Shown here piece by piece: positions 17,310-24,766 of a stretch of 64,000 nt of DNA. A program made the position numbers and the translations under genes. Each line of letters opens with the position of its first letter. Within the stretch, counting starts at the first letter, position 1. Source of the stretch: Flavobacteriales bacterium (lineage in GTDB: Bacteria > Bacteroidota > Bacteroidia > Flavobacteriales > Flavobacteriaceae); the NCBI GenBank assembly GCA_003331305.1, contig QOQB01000001.1, positions 1 to 64,000 on the forward strand. Reading direction: 5' to 3'. The notes under the pieces were generated by a model that saw only the letters and a program-made list of their open reading frames with translations, did not search any database and was not told the origin of the DNA.

Positions 17310-17839
17310 AGCATCCCGCTTATCATTTTTGCAGCGTTTTCTAGTCCATTTCCACGTTGAATAACACCTGCCAATAACATCGCTTTTTCTACCTGCATAT
17401 TCCGTCCAATGAGGCGTGCCAAAATAAAACCTTCGTCAGCAGAGCCAAAAAACACAATTTCGTCAGGACGCTCTATTGAACCTTCAAGAACGAGTTTTCC
17501 CGAGTATTGTCTGTCGTTCATAACCAAAAGAGGCTCAAAAAGCGTATCGTCTATAGTTGAACGCACTGTGGATAGTTCTGCAGGAAGCTGATCTGCATTA
17601 GCTGCTGTTTTGCGAAACAATAACACATTAACTTTTTGAAACGAGCTAAGTGCATCTTGTTCTTCTTTGGAAAGCGCGTTATTATCTATGCCCAAAATCG
17701 ATGTTGGAATATCAATCACTAAAAAATTTGGGTCTTCGGATTTAGATACATAATATTCTTGAATGCTTGGGGTGGAGGAACAACTCACCAACACCAAAGC
17801 AAGAACGTAAAACCAGAGTCTATTCATTTTCTTTTTCAT
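17306..17839 (-). CDS. DUF4252-type lipoprotein
   Basis: A 177-aa protein with a lipobox-like N terminus (FYVLALVLVSCSS), so it is probably anchored in a membrane facing the periplasm. The pattern is that of DUF4252 proteins: a helical stretch, VLLFRK, and two repeats of short strands. It overlaps the preceding paralogue by 20 bp if it starts at 17839, or by 8 bp if it starts at the internal ATG 17827 (MNRLWFY). It is the last gene of the sigma-factor operon. The biochemical function is unknown. Confidence 0.82.
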   Translation of the reverse strand: MKKKMNRLWFYVLALVLVSCSSTPSIQEYYVSKSEDPNFLVIDIPTSILGIDNNALSKEEQDALSSFQKVNVLLFRKTAANADQLPAELSTVRSTIDDTLFEPLLVMNDRQYSGKLVLEGSIERPDEIVFFGSADEGFILARLIGRNMQVEKAMLLAGVIQRGNGLENAAKMISGML

Positions 17840-18374
17840 TTAATTTTCCCAATTGTTGTCCTCCTGGAAGGTTCATTTGATTGACCAGTTTGGAGATTTG
17901 TGTCAAGTTAATATCACCACTTAAGTAGAGTAAAACGGTCTCAGGTTTGCGATCACCCAAATTGATTTCTTTGGTATTGATTTCAGTTACAAACATCAAA
18001 AGCTCTTCGGCTAAATCATTATTTTTACCTGACTTCACATAAAAATTTACATACGCATCTTGATCACGGACGCGCATCAATTCTTCCATTTTCACTGATT
18101 TAATATGCTTATCTACCCAACGTTGAATTTCACTTGAGATATCACTGCTTTCGGTTGTAATTACCTTAAAAGATTCGATTTTTTGGACAAGAGATAAAAA
18201 TTGGTCTGCTTCTGGGTCATTGGTTTCAATGCTGAGTTTTGCTAGCATTTCAAACATTTTCGGACTTATAGAAAAATAACTGACGCTGTCGTCATACTCG
18301 TATTTCTCAAATACGTCTTGCCCCCAACTTAGCGACAAAGTCAAAAGGGCAACTAAAATAATTTTCTTTTTCAT
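17820..18374 (-). CDS. DUF4252-type secreted protein
   Basis: A 184-aa protein with a cleavable signal peptide (KIILVALLTLSLSWGQ) and a DUF4252-like body of helices and strands (SYFSISPKMFEMLAKL ... ETVLLYLSGDINLTQISKLV). It is a paralogue of the next gene but has no lipobox, so the pair may be one soluble and one lipid-anchored version. It starts 1 bp after the stop of the putative anti-sigma gene, showing tight co-transcription. In related flavobacteria DUF4252 genes are commonly found next to ECF sigma factors; the function is not established. Confidence 0.85.
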   Translation of the reverse strand: MKKKIILVALLTLSLSWGQDVFEKYEYDDSVSYFSISPKMFEMLAKLSIETNDPEADQFLSLVQKIESFKVITTESSDISSEIQRWVDKHIKSVKMEELMRVRDQDAYVNFYVKSGKNNDLAEELLMFVTEINTKEINLGDRKPETVLLYLSGDINLTQISKLVNQMNLPGGQQLGKLNEKENE

Positions 18375-18375
18375 G

Positions 18376-18807
18376 TTATTCTGTTTTTAAATATTTATTT
18401 GTGGTTTCATTAAATGTATCTATGTAGGCCACACCTTGCTTTCCTTTGTTTAGCTGTTCGGCTACGAGATACATGTTTGTTTTAAATGCTTCAAAAGCAA
18501 TTTCTTCTGGCGAAGGTTGCTGTGGCACGAAGGTTTGTTGCCATACAAAAACCCCTACAATTGAAGCCGCAGCTACTGCTGTAAAACGTTTTAATGATAT
18601 TATTTTTGTGCTTTTTACAGGGTTAAAACTTCCTGTAAAGCGTTGCTTACGTTGCTGTGCAATAGCGGTAAAATACGGTTTGTAGTGCAACAGGGTTTCG
18701 TCAATGTTTGGTTGAGAAAAATAAGCTTCCAAAACGTCTTTTTCTTCTAATGAAGTTTCTCCTTCTAGGTAGCGATCTATGTACTTATGAACCTGTTTCA
18801 ATTCCAT
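18376..18807 (-). CDS. Putative anti-sigma factor (single-pass membrane protein)
   Basis: A 143-aa protein. Residues 1-65 are acidic and helical (VHKYIDRYLEGETSLEEKDVLEAYF), the usual form of the cytoplasmic N terminus of Bacteroidetes anti-sigma proteins. One hydrophobic helix (FTAVAAASIVGVFVW, about 75-90) follows, then a short periplasmic tail. No zinc-binding HxxxCxxC motif is present. It overlaps the end of the sigma gene by 23 bp, the usual arrangement for a sigma/anti-sigma pair. The assignment rests on position and topology rather than on a diagnostic motif. Confidence 0.7.
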   Translation of the reverse strand: MELKQVHKYIDRYLEGETSLEEKDVLEAYFSQPNIDETLLHYKPYFTAIAQQRKQRFTGSFNPVKSTKIISLKRFTAVAAASIVGVFVWQQTFVPQQPSPEEIAFEAFKTNMYLVAEQLNKGKQGVAYIDTFNETTNKYLKTE

Positions 18808-19339
18808 GCTGGTGTGCTTTGATGAGTTTTTTTTGTAAAGTCTTTCTGGCGCGTGATAATGCCACTCTAACAGCGCCTTCTGAGAGTTCAGTAATTTGGG
18901 CTATAGTCTCAAAATCGTACTGCTCTACATCACGGAGTTGTAGCACAATTTTTTGGAGTTTGGGCAATGCCTCCATAAAGGCAAAAACTTGTGCCACACT
19001 GTCACGATATTCTATTTGTTTGTCTAAAGAAGCTGAGGCTTTATCGTGCTTAAAATGCACCAACCGTAACTCTGACGCTTGCCTTGATTTTAGCCTGTCT
19101 AAACAATAGTTTTTAGTCATGATCATCGCGTACCCTTCAATGTTTGATAGTGTTGCTATTTTGTTCATATTCTGCCACAATTTTGCCAATACTTCCTGTA
19201 CGGCATCTTCGGATTCCTCTGTGGATTTTAGTAAGCTTTTTGCCAAACGAAACATGCTATCTTGAATAGCTAAAATTCGCTGTAAAAATGCGCCTTTATC
19301 CATTTGAGTTGCCAAAGATTTAGTGGGTGTTTGTTTCAT
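18785..19339 (-). CDS. ECF-type RNA polymerase sigma factor
   Basis: A 184-aa sigma-70-family protein of group IV. Region 2 spans about 25-95 (MFRLAKSLLKSTEESEDAVQEVLAKLW) and region 4 spans about 120-175 (LRDVEQYDFETIAQITELSEGAVRVALSRARKTLQ in full, a helix-turn-helix). It heads a four-gene minus-strand operon (sigma, putative anti-sigma, two DUF4252 proteins) and is divergent from an S41 peptidase over 80 bp. Its target promoter and inducing signal are unknown. Confidence 0.95.
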   Translation of the reverse strand: MKQTPTKSLATQMDKGAFLQRILAIQDSMFRLAKSLLKSTEESEDAVQEVLAKLWQNMNKIATLSNIEGYAMIMTKNYCLDRLKSRQASELRLVHFKHDKASASLDKQIEYRDSVAQVFAFMEALPKLQKIVLQLRDVEQYDFETIAQITELSEGAVRVALSRARKTLQKKLIKAHQHGIETGS

Positions 19340-19358
19340 TAACGATTATACGCTCGGA

Positions 19359-19388
19359 TTGTTACAAGAACTACTTTCGATATTTTTG
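19359..19388 (+). promoter_or_regulatory. Promoter of the S41 peptidase gene
   Basis: TTG (19359-19361), a 19-bp spacer and TATTTTTG (19381-19388) match the vegetative Bacteroidetes consensus perfectly. The gap to the ATG is 31 bp. Confidence 0.75.
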
Positions 19389-19419
19389 TACATTAGCTTA
19401 GTCTCTTTCAATCAAACCT

Positions 19420-20790
19420 ATGAAAAAATTACTTTTCCTTTTTGTTTTCTTATTCGTTTTTGCTTGTAAAGATGACATAGATGACAGCGTACTAGTAACT
19501 ACTACCGAAAACTTAGAAATTGAAGATTTCATCTACAAGGTAATGAACTATTGGTACTTGTGGCAAGAGGACGTTCCGAATTTGGCCGATAATCGATTTA
19601 GTAATGACAAAGAATATACTGCTTTTTTACAATCATTTGATGGACCTGAAGAGCTGTTTGATAGCTTACAGATTATCGAAGATAAATACAGTTATATCAC
19701 TAACGATTATGTTGCTTTCTTAGAAAGTCAAAAAGGGATAGCTCTTGGTAATGGTATGGTATTTGGATTGGTTCGGCTTTCAGAAGGCAGTTCTGAAATC
19801 TTTGGATATGTGCGTTATGTATTACCCGACTCCGATGCCAAAACAAAAGGCATAAAGCGCGGAGATATTTTTTCGCATGTAAACGGAGTAAAACTCTCAG
19901 ACACAAACTATCTAGGTTTGTTATTTTCGAATGCCCCTAGCTACACCATTGGTTTAGCTACTATTAGTAACAGTCAAATTACAACTACGGGAGAAAGCGT
20001 AGCTCTAAACAACTCTCAACAAACCGAGCAAAGCGTGCATATTGCCAAAGTAATAGAGTACGACGGCAAGAAGGTAGGCTACTTGATGTATAATGGCTTT
20101 ATTGAACCACAAGAAGATAATTTAAGAGCAGCATTTACTACTTTTTCAGCAGCACAAATAGACGAGCTTGTGGTAGACTTGCGCTACAACAGTGGAGGCC
20201 GAGTATCCACCGCGCAATTAATGGCTGGGCTCATTGCAGGGGAGGATGGAGACAAGATTTTTGGTCGGCTTATTTTCAATGAAAAACGAAGCGCACAAAA
20301 CAATGAAATTTCTATTACCAATACTGATATAAGACTTGGATTGTCACGGGTGTTTTTACTAACTACAAAAAGCGCTGCTTCGGCTAGCGAAATGATAATT
20401 AACGGACTTAAGCCTTATATGAATGTGATTCAAATTGGGGATAAAACAGCAGGAAAAGATGTGGGATCTAATCCCTTTTTAGACATTATTGACGACAAAG
20501 GAACCGTAAATCCAAATCATGCCTATCTTTTATTACCCATTACATTCAAATACTACAACAGTGATGGTATTGGCGACTATTCCGATGGACTAACCCCAAC
20601 TATTATGCTTCCTGAGACCCTTTCAAACTTAGGTTTGCTTGGTGATGTAAACGAACCGCTGTTAAAAAAAGCCCTTGATGTTATTAGTGGGAGAGTAATT
20701 GCTACGAATTCGTTTTCCACAAACAACAAATTACCGTTCAGCGAAATCCAAATGAAAGAAGGTAGGGCTATATATAGCCCTACCGACTAA
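19420..20790 (+). CDS. S41-family peptidase, lipoprotein
   Basis: A 456-aa C-terminal-processing-type serine protease. The lipobox LFVFLFVFACKDD predicts a lipid-anchored protein on the periplasmic or outer side. A PDZ-like region (about 130-170, DSDAKTKGIKRGDIFSHVNG) precedes the catalytic domain with VDLRYNSGG and the nucleophile region SAASASEMIINGL. The second catalytic region contains GDKTAGKDVG. It is divergent from the ECF sigma operon but uses a vegetative-type promoter. Its last codons form a 24-bp perfect palindrome shared with the convergent btuB end. Confidence 0.95.
   Translation: MKKLLFLFVFLFVFACKDDIDDSVLVTTTENLEIEDFIYKVMNYWYLWQEDVPNLADNRFSNDKEYTAFLQSFDGPEELFDSLQIIEDKYSYITNDYVAFLESQKGIALGNGMVFGLVRLSEGSSEIFGYVRYVLPDSDAKTKGIKRGDIFSHVNGVKLSDTNYLGLLFSNAPSYTIGLATISNSQITTTGESVALNNSQQTEQSVHIAKVIEYDGKKVGYLMYNGFIEPQEDNLRAAFTTFSAAQIDELVVDLRYNSGGRVSTAQLMAGLIAGEDGDKIFGRLIFNEKRSAQNNEISITNTDIRLGLSRVFLLTTKSAASASEMIINGLKPYMNVIQIGDKTAGKDVGSNPFLDIIDDKGTVNPNHAYLLLPITFKYYNSDGIGDYSDGLTPTIMLPETLSNLGLLGDVNEPLLKKALDVISGRVIATNSFSTNNKLPFSEIQMKEGRAIYSPTD
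20761..20784. terminator. 24-bp perfect palindrome inside the S41 3' end, likely btuB terminator
   Basis: GGTAGGGCTATATATAGCCC plus TACC reads identically on both strands. It encodes the last residues (GRAIYSPT) of the S41 protein. It begins 2 bp past the btuB stop on the minus strand and is followed there by TTCTTTCATTT, so it can act as that gene's terminator. Confidence 0.65.
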
Positions 20791-22619
20791 AAAGCGTACT
20801 GCAAGCCAATATTTAGATTTTTTCCCAATACCGAGTAGCCAATAAACTCTGTATATGACACGTCAAATAGATTGGTTAACGCAAATGATACATTAGCATT
20901 CCCAATGAAATTGGGTAAAGTGACGCGCACATCTACGAGTGCAAATTCCTTTAGTTTTTGAGTCGTGGACGGATATGTGGAGAAGTCCGCATCGTATCGA
21001 GAACCCACATAACGAAAATGCGCACCCCATTGCGCTTTTGCCGCAGCATAGGTTAGCCCTACGTTTGCAGCGTGTTTTGGCAAACGCAATGGCTCCTGTT
21101 TCACTTTTTCTGTAAACGTATAATTGGCTTGTACACTTAACTTTTGAAACGAAAAATTCCCTTCTAGCTCTATGCCTCTAACTTTTTGTTCTTTAACATC
21201 GTTAAAATAGCCTGAAGGGTTCTTCCAGAGTATTATATTATTTTCGGTACGCTGAAAACCAACTACCGTAATTCGACTATTTTCCGCAACATACTCAACA
21301 CCCAATTCCCATGTTTTATTTTCCTCAGGTGATAAACCAAGGTTGCCATACATTGGATCAAATAATTTATAATGTGTGGGCGCGATAAACGAGGTTGCAT
21401 AAGAACCAAAAAGCTTCCAATACGTTGCTTCGGAATCCGAAAAAATATAATAGGGATTGATGGTGAATGTTTGGTGGGCGCCAAAGGCACTATGTACCGA
21501 ATTTCTACCACTTAGCTGTAATGCAAAGCCTTTCGGGTGTTGCCAATTCGCGCTTATAAAAAAAGCTACGTTTTCATGTGCAAAAGTATCTTCGCTAGAA
21601 GAGCTTTCAGAGCTAAAATCTTGATACAAACCTCCTCCCAAAAAAGTTAGTTGCGCTGTTATATCGTAACGCCATGTAAGCTCAGAAGTAAACACATCTG
21701 AGAAGGACGAACGAGGGAAGCTATCATTAAAAGTAAGTTCTGTATCTGACCATGATACATGCGCTTGCAAGTGTGATTTACCTTTTGTAAAGGAAGGTGA
21801 AATACCATATCGATTATTTTTACTTGACAAGGTATAAGGCGCATCCACAAAGCCAAAGCTATCATCGAAATCGGAATCAATAAGATCTCGATGAAAAAAG
21901 GCCTTCCACCCCCAAGGTCCATCATATTGGCTTTTGGCATTAAGCTGTATATTTTCCTTTAAAACGGCATCGGTTTCTGTACCCACCACAGAAGACATCC
22001 CATCAGAAGTAAAGCGACTTACCGAAGCACTAAGTCCAATTTTGGCAATACTACGTTGAAGTTGTAGATATTGCTTCTGAACATCAGAAAAAGAACCCAA
22101 TTTTTGATTGTGTGTATTTTGAGTACCCCATTCTTGCGCTATTTGCAAACTTGTTTTCTCGGTAGCTGTATTTTTGGTTGTGATATCAATTACAGCAGTT
22201 GCTGCGCCACTGCCGTACAGACTACTTGATGCCCCTTTTACCACCTCAACGGACTGAATTTGGTCCAAGGCAAGAAGACGCAAGTCAAATTCAGATTCTA
22301 TTTGAGATGGGTCGCTTACCACTATCCCATCAATACGCACCAATACCTGACGGTTATTACCGCCACGAATAAAGTACGATAGATTTTGTCCGGGATGCAA
22401 CTGACTTCCAGATATGTATATTCCAGCATATTGATTTAAAAGTTGCGCAAGAGATATTCCTTTATTTTTTTCAATCTCCTTTGCTGTTATTTTAACGACA
22501 GCTTTTCCGCTGTTTTTTCTCGATTTGGGGATGCGCGAATCTGAAACGATTACTTCATCCAGACGCTCTTGTGCATGTGCTACCGCACAGCAAAGTAGCA
22601 TGGCTACAATGTATTTCAT
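20787..22619 (-). CDS. btuB: TonB-dependent outer membrane receptor, BtuB-like (cobalamin uptake)
   Basis: A 610-aa outer membrane beta-barrel with a signal peptide (MLLCCAVAHAQ), a plug domain (about 25-150; ISLAQLLNQYAGIYISG, VEVVKGASSSLYGSGA) and a 22-strand-type barrel ending in an aromatic residue (GLQYAF). The size and plug resemble E. coli BtuB (about 594 aa), much smaller than SusC. The cobalamin riboswitch in its 5' leader makes vitamin B12 or a corrinoid the likely substrate. The gene overlaps the end of the convergent S41 gene by 4 bp. Confidence 0.93.
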   Translation of the reverse strand: MKYIVAMLLCCAVAHAQERLDEVIVSDSRIPKSRKNSGKAVVKITAKEIEKNKGISLAQLLNQYAGIYISGSQLHPGQNLSYFIRGGNNRQVLVRIDGIVVSDPSQIESEFDLRLLALDQIQSVEVVKGASSSLYGSGAATAVIDITTKNTATEKTSLQIAQEWGTQNTHNQKLGSFSDVQKQYLQLQRSIAKIGLSASVSRFTSDGMSSVVGTETDAVLKENIQLNAKSQYDGPWGWKAFFHRDLIDSDFDDSFGFVDAPYTLSSKNNRYGISPSFTKGKSHLQAHVSWSDTELTFNDSFPRSSFSDVFTSELTWRYDITAQLTFLGGGLYQDFSSESSSSEDTFAHENVAFFISANWQHPKGFALQLSGRNSVHSAFGAHQTFTINPYYIFSDSEATYWKLFGSYATSFIAPTHYKLFDPMYGNLGLSPEENKTWELGVEYVAENSRITVVGFQRTENNIILWKNPSGYFNDVKEQKVRGIELEGNFSFQKLSVQANYTFTEKVKQEPLRLPKHAANVGLTYAAAKAQWGAHFRYVGSRYDADFSTYPSTTQKLKEFALVDVRVTLPNFIGNANVSFALTNLFDVSYTEFIGYSVLGKNLNIGLQYAF

Positions 22620-22683
22620 GTTATTTGTTACTAAACTGTAAACTGATAATGCTTATCCCGAGCGCTAGCAGCATGAATCTCTT

Positions 22684-22838
22684 AGGCAGGTCTCCTGACT
22701 TGTACCGTTCAATGTGCCTTCCCATGCGCCGTGGCGCACAGTGGCTTGAAGCATTGAACCTTGCAGTACTTACAGTTGCGGGAACAGCAAAGGTCTTGCA
22801 CCTTTTTCCCTTTTCATCCTTCACTACAAAAGAACCTA
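22684..22838 (-). ncRNA. Cobalamin (B12) riboswitch controlling btuB
   Basis: Read on the minus strand, the leader contains the ordered conserved blocks of a cobalamin aptamer: GGTGCAAGACC after a GGGAAAA stretch, GCTGTTCCCGCAACTGTAA, GCCACTG, GGGAAGGC, and the B12 box AAGTCAGGAGACCTGCC. The block order and spacing are diagnostic. About 60 nt separate it from the btuB ATG, leaving room for an expression platform. Together with two promoters it fills the 302-bp gap 22620-22921. Confidence 0.95.
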
Positions 22839-22848
22839 AAAGCTAACT

Positions 22849-22856
22849 CAAAGGTA
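22849..22856 (-). promoter_or_regulatory. -7 promoter element for the riboswitch-btuB transcript
   Basis: TACCTTTG on the minus strand lies just upstream of the aptamer, giving a leader of about 225 nt. No -33 TTG is clear. Confidence 0.6.
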
Positions 22857-22896
22857 GGTTTTTAATAAAATAATAAGATAAAAAACGAAAAAAATG

Positions 22897-22904
22897 TACC
22901 TTTG
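22897..22904 (+). promoter_or_regulatory. -7 promoter element of the DUF6580 gene
   Basis: TACCTTTG lies 17 bp before the ATG at 22922 and is divergent from the identical box used by btuB 40 bp away. Confidence 0.6.
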
Positions 22905-22921
22905 TATAAGAACTTAATACT

Positions 22922-23407
22922 ATGGCATTTAGCAAAAAAGAGACCGTCCTAATTAGTTTTGTAGTCGTTGCTGTTCTTATACGATTTCTTCCGCACCCCC
23001 CAAATGTTGCGCCCATTACCGCCGTGGCACTTTTTGCCGGTACGTTTTTTAACAAGAAACATTGGGCTTTCCTGATGCCGCTTTTGGCAATGGTTATTAC
23101 TGATATGTTTTTGGGCTTTTCGACGATTACACCCATAGTATATTTTTCTTTTTTAGCGATTACGGCAGTTGGCATACTGTTTAAGAAAATGAATATAGGC
23201 ACGGTGCTGCTGAGCAGTTTCGTTTTTTTTGTTCTCACTAATCTTGGCGTCTGGGTATTGCATTACCCTCTTACCCCCGAAGGGCTCATCACGTGTTTTA
23301 CACTTGCCATACCTTTTTTTATAAATTCACTTATAGGCGATATTTTCTTTAGTGCTGTGTTGCTGTTTGGCTATCGTTATGCTGTGAAACGAATGCAATT
23401 AGCATAA
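22922..23407 (+). CDS. DUF6580-family membrane protein, possible corrinoid-related S component
   Basis: A 161-aa integral membrane protein with about five helices and little else (PPNVAPITAVALFAGTFF, LLAMVITDMFLG, FFINSLIGDIFFSAVLLFGY). The layout resembles the small substrate-binding subunits of ECF transporters. It is divergent from the riboswitch-controlled btuB; in many Bacteroidetes members of this family sit beside cobalamin genes, so a part in B12 uptake is a reasonable inference. No transporter ATPase is nearby, and the riboswitch itself does not cover this gene. Confidence 0.8.
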   Translation: MAFSKKETVLISFVVVAVLIRFLPHPPNVAPITAVALFAGTFFNKKHWAFLMPLLAMVITDMFLGFSTITPIVYFSFLAITAVGILFKKMNIGTVLLSSFVFFVLTNLGVWVLHYPLTPEGLITCFTLAIPFFINSLIGDIFFSAVLLFGYRYAVKRMQLA

Positions 23408-23418
23408 GTGTTACAACT

Positions 23419-23802
23419 ATGCAGGCCTTTTCATTCAATCACCTTGCATTAGCTGTTAAGGACGTAGAGGTATCCACGGCATTTTACCAAGCCGTATTTA
23501 ACTTTAAGGAAATAGACAACACCGCATCAAAATCAAAAACGAGGTGGTTATCGCTTGGCGAAGGTAAAGAATTGCACATCATCCCAAGACCTAAGGCCAA
23601 TATCAAAACGGTTAAAGCCGTTCATATTGCCTTTAGTACAAACGACTTTGATGGGTTTATGACACATATATCTTCTCTAAACATTTCATATTTTGATTGG
23701 TTGGGATCGCCCAACACCTACAACGTCCGAAACGATGGCATAAAACAACTGTATTTCCAAGACCCAAGTACCTATTGGATTGAAGTTAATGATGCTACTT
23801 AA
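23419..23802 (+). CDS. VOC-superfamily (glyoxalase/dioxygenase fold) protein
   Basis: A 127-aa protein with the paired beta-alpha-beta-beta-beta modules of the VOC fold. The first module starts FNHLALAVKDVEVSTAFYQ with the metal-site His; the second carries AVHIAFSTNDFDGFM, and the C-terminal YWIEVND supplies the usual metal-binding Glu. Substrate unknown; options include glyoxalase-like isomerases and resistance proteins. It starts 11 bp after the DUF6580 gene and 16 bp before an aldo/keto reductase, so it is probably in an operon with both. Confidence 0.88.
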   Translation: MQAFSFNHLALAVKDVEVSTAFYQAVFNFKEIDNTASKSKTRWLSLGEGKELHIIPRPKANIKTVKAVHIAFSTNDFDGFMTHISSLNISYFDWLGSPNTYNVRNDGIKQLYFQDPSTYWIEVNDAT

Positions 23803-23818
23803 AGGCAAGTAAAAAGAC

Positions 23819-24685
23819 ATGATAAATAACTCGAAAATTATTATTGGTTGTATGGCTTGGGGAGATTGGGGTAAACAATTATCTCTCAAAGAGCACACTG
23901 AAATGATAGCGTTTTGCGTAGAAAGTGGCAACAAAACCTTTGACCATGCCGATATTTATGGGGATTACACCACTGAAAGAAGTTTTGGAAATGCATTAGC
24001 AGAGAGCACCATTAACAGAGAGGAAATTCAACTCATTTCTAAATGTGGGATTCAATATGTTGGCAAAAATCGCAACAATAAAATAAAACATTACAACTAT
24101 TCAAAAGATTACATTATTTGGAGTGCTGAAGAGTCTTTAAGGAATTTAAAAACAGATTATTTAGATACTTTTTTATTACATAGACCAAGTCCTTTAATGC
24201 ACCCAACTGAAATCGCTGAAGCAATTAGGAATCTTCAAGAAAGTGGAAAAATTATCGAGTTTGGCGTGTCAAACTTTACACCAGCTCAAGTAGATTTAAT
24301 CTCTAATAAAATTAAAGTTTCCGTGAATCAAATTGAGTTTTCTTTAACTCAGCATACTGCCATGCTAGATGGAACTTTAGACCAAATGTTACTGAATACT
24401 ATTCACCCAATGGCTTGGAGTCCATTAGGGACTGTTTTTAAAAAAGAAAACGAACAGAATTTAAGAGTAAAAAAGATGCTAAAAAAACTATCAGAAAAAT
24501 ATAGTGTTTCTGAAAATGCCATTCTTTTAAGTTGGATATTGAAGCATCCTGCAAATATTTCTCCCGTTATTGGGACAACAAATAAAAAACGAATTAAAAG
24601 CGCTAATGAAGCGCTAAATGTTACGTTGGAATTAGAAGATTGGTTTATGCTTTTAACTGAAAGTCAAGGGCATAAAGTTCCTTAA
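23819..24685 (+). CDS. Aldo/keto reductase
   Basis: A 288-aa NADPH-dependent oxidoreductase with the complete AKR catalytic tetrad: Asp and Tyr in FDHADIYGDYTTE, Lys in LISKCGI and His in FLLHRPSP. The sequence is closest in style to the YdhF-type group (MAWGDWGK near the N terminus, PVIGTTNKKRI in the cofactor region). Substrate unknown. Base composition looks more AT-rich than the neighbouring VOC and rmuC genes, which may reflect recent acquisition. Confidence 0.92.
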   Translation: MINNSKIIIGCMAWGDWGKQLSLKEHTEMIAFCVESGNKTFDHADIYGDYTTERSFGNALAESTINREEIQLISKCGIQYVGKNRNNKIKHYNYSKDYIIWSAEESLRNLKTDYLDTFLLHRPSPLMHPTEIAEAIRNLQESGKIIEFGVSNFTPAQVDLISNKIKVSVNQIEFSLTQHTAMLDGTLDQMLLNTIHPMAWSPLGTVFKKENEQNLRVKKMLKKLSEKYSVSENAILLSWILKHPANISPVIGTTNKKRIKSANEALNVTLELEDWFMLLTESQGHKVP

Positions 24686-24766
24686 ACGACGAACTATGTG
24701 TAAAGTTCTGTTTTAAAACATGAAGCTAAATCATACACCTATACATTACAATCATCTCAGGCGAGT

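Noticed and set aside
19340-19419. Possible ECF-type autoregulatory promoter (TGTAAC ... CGTATA) upstream of the sigma gene
   Set aside because: The two half-elements are only about 8 bp apart, too close for an ECF promoter; the similarity is probably chance.
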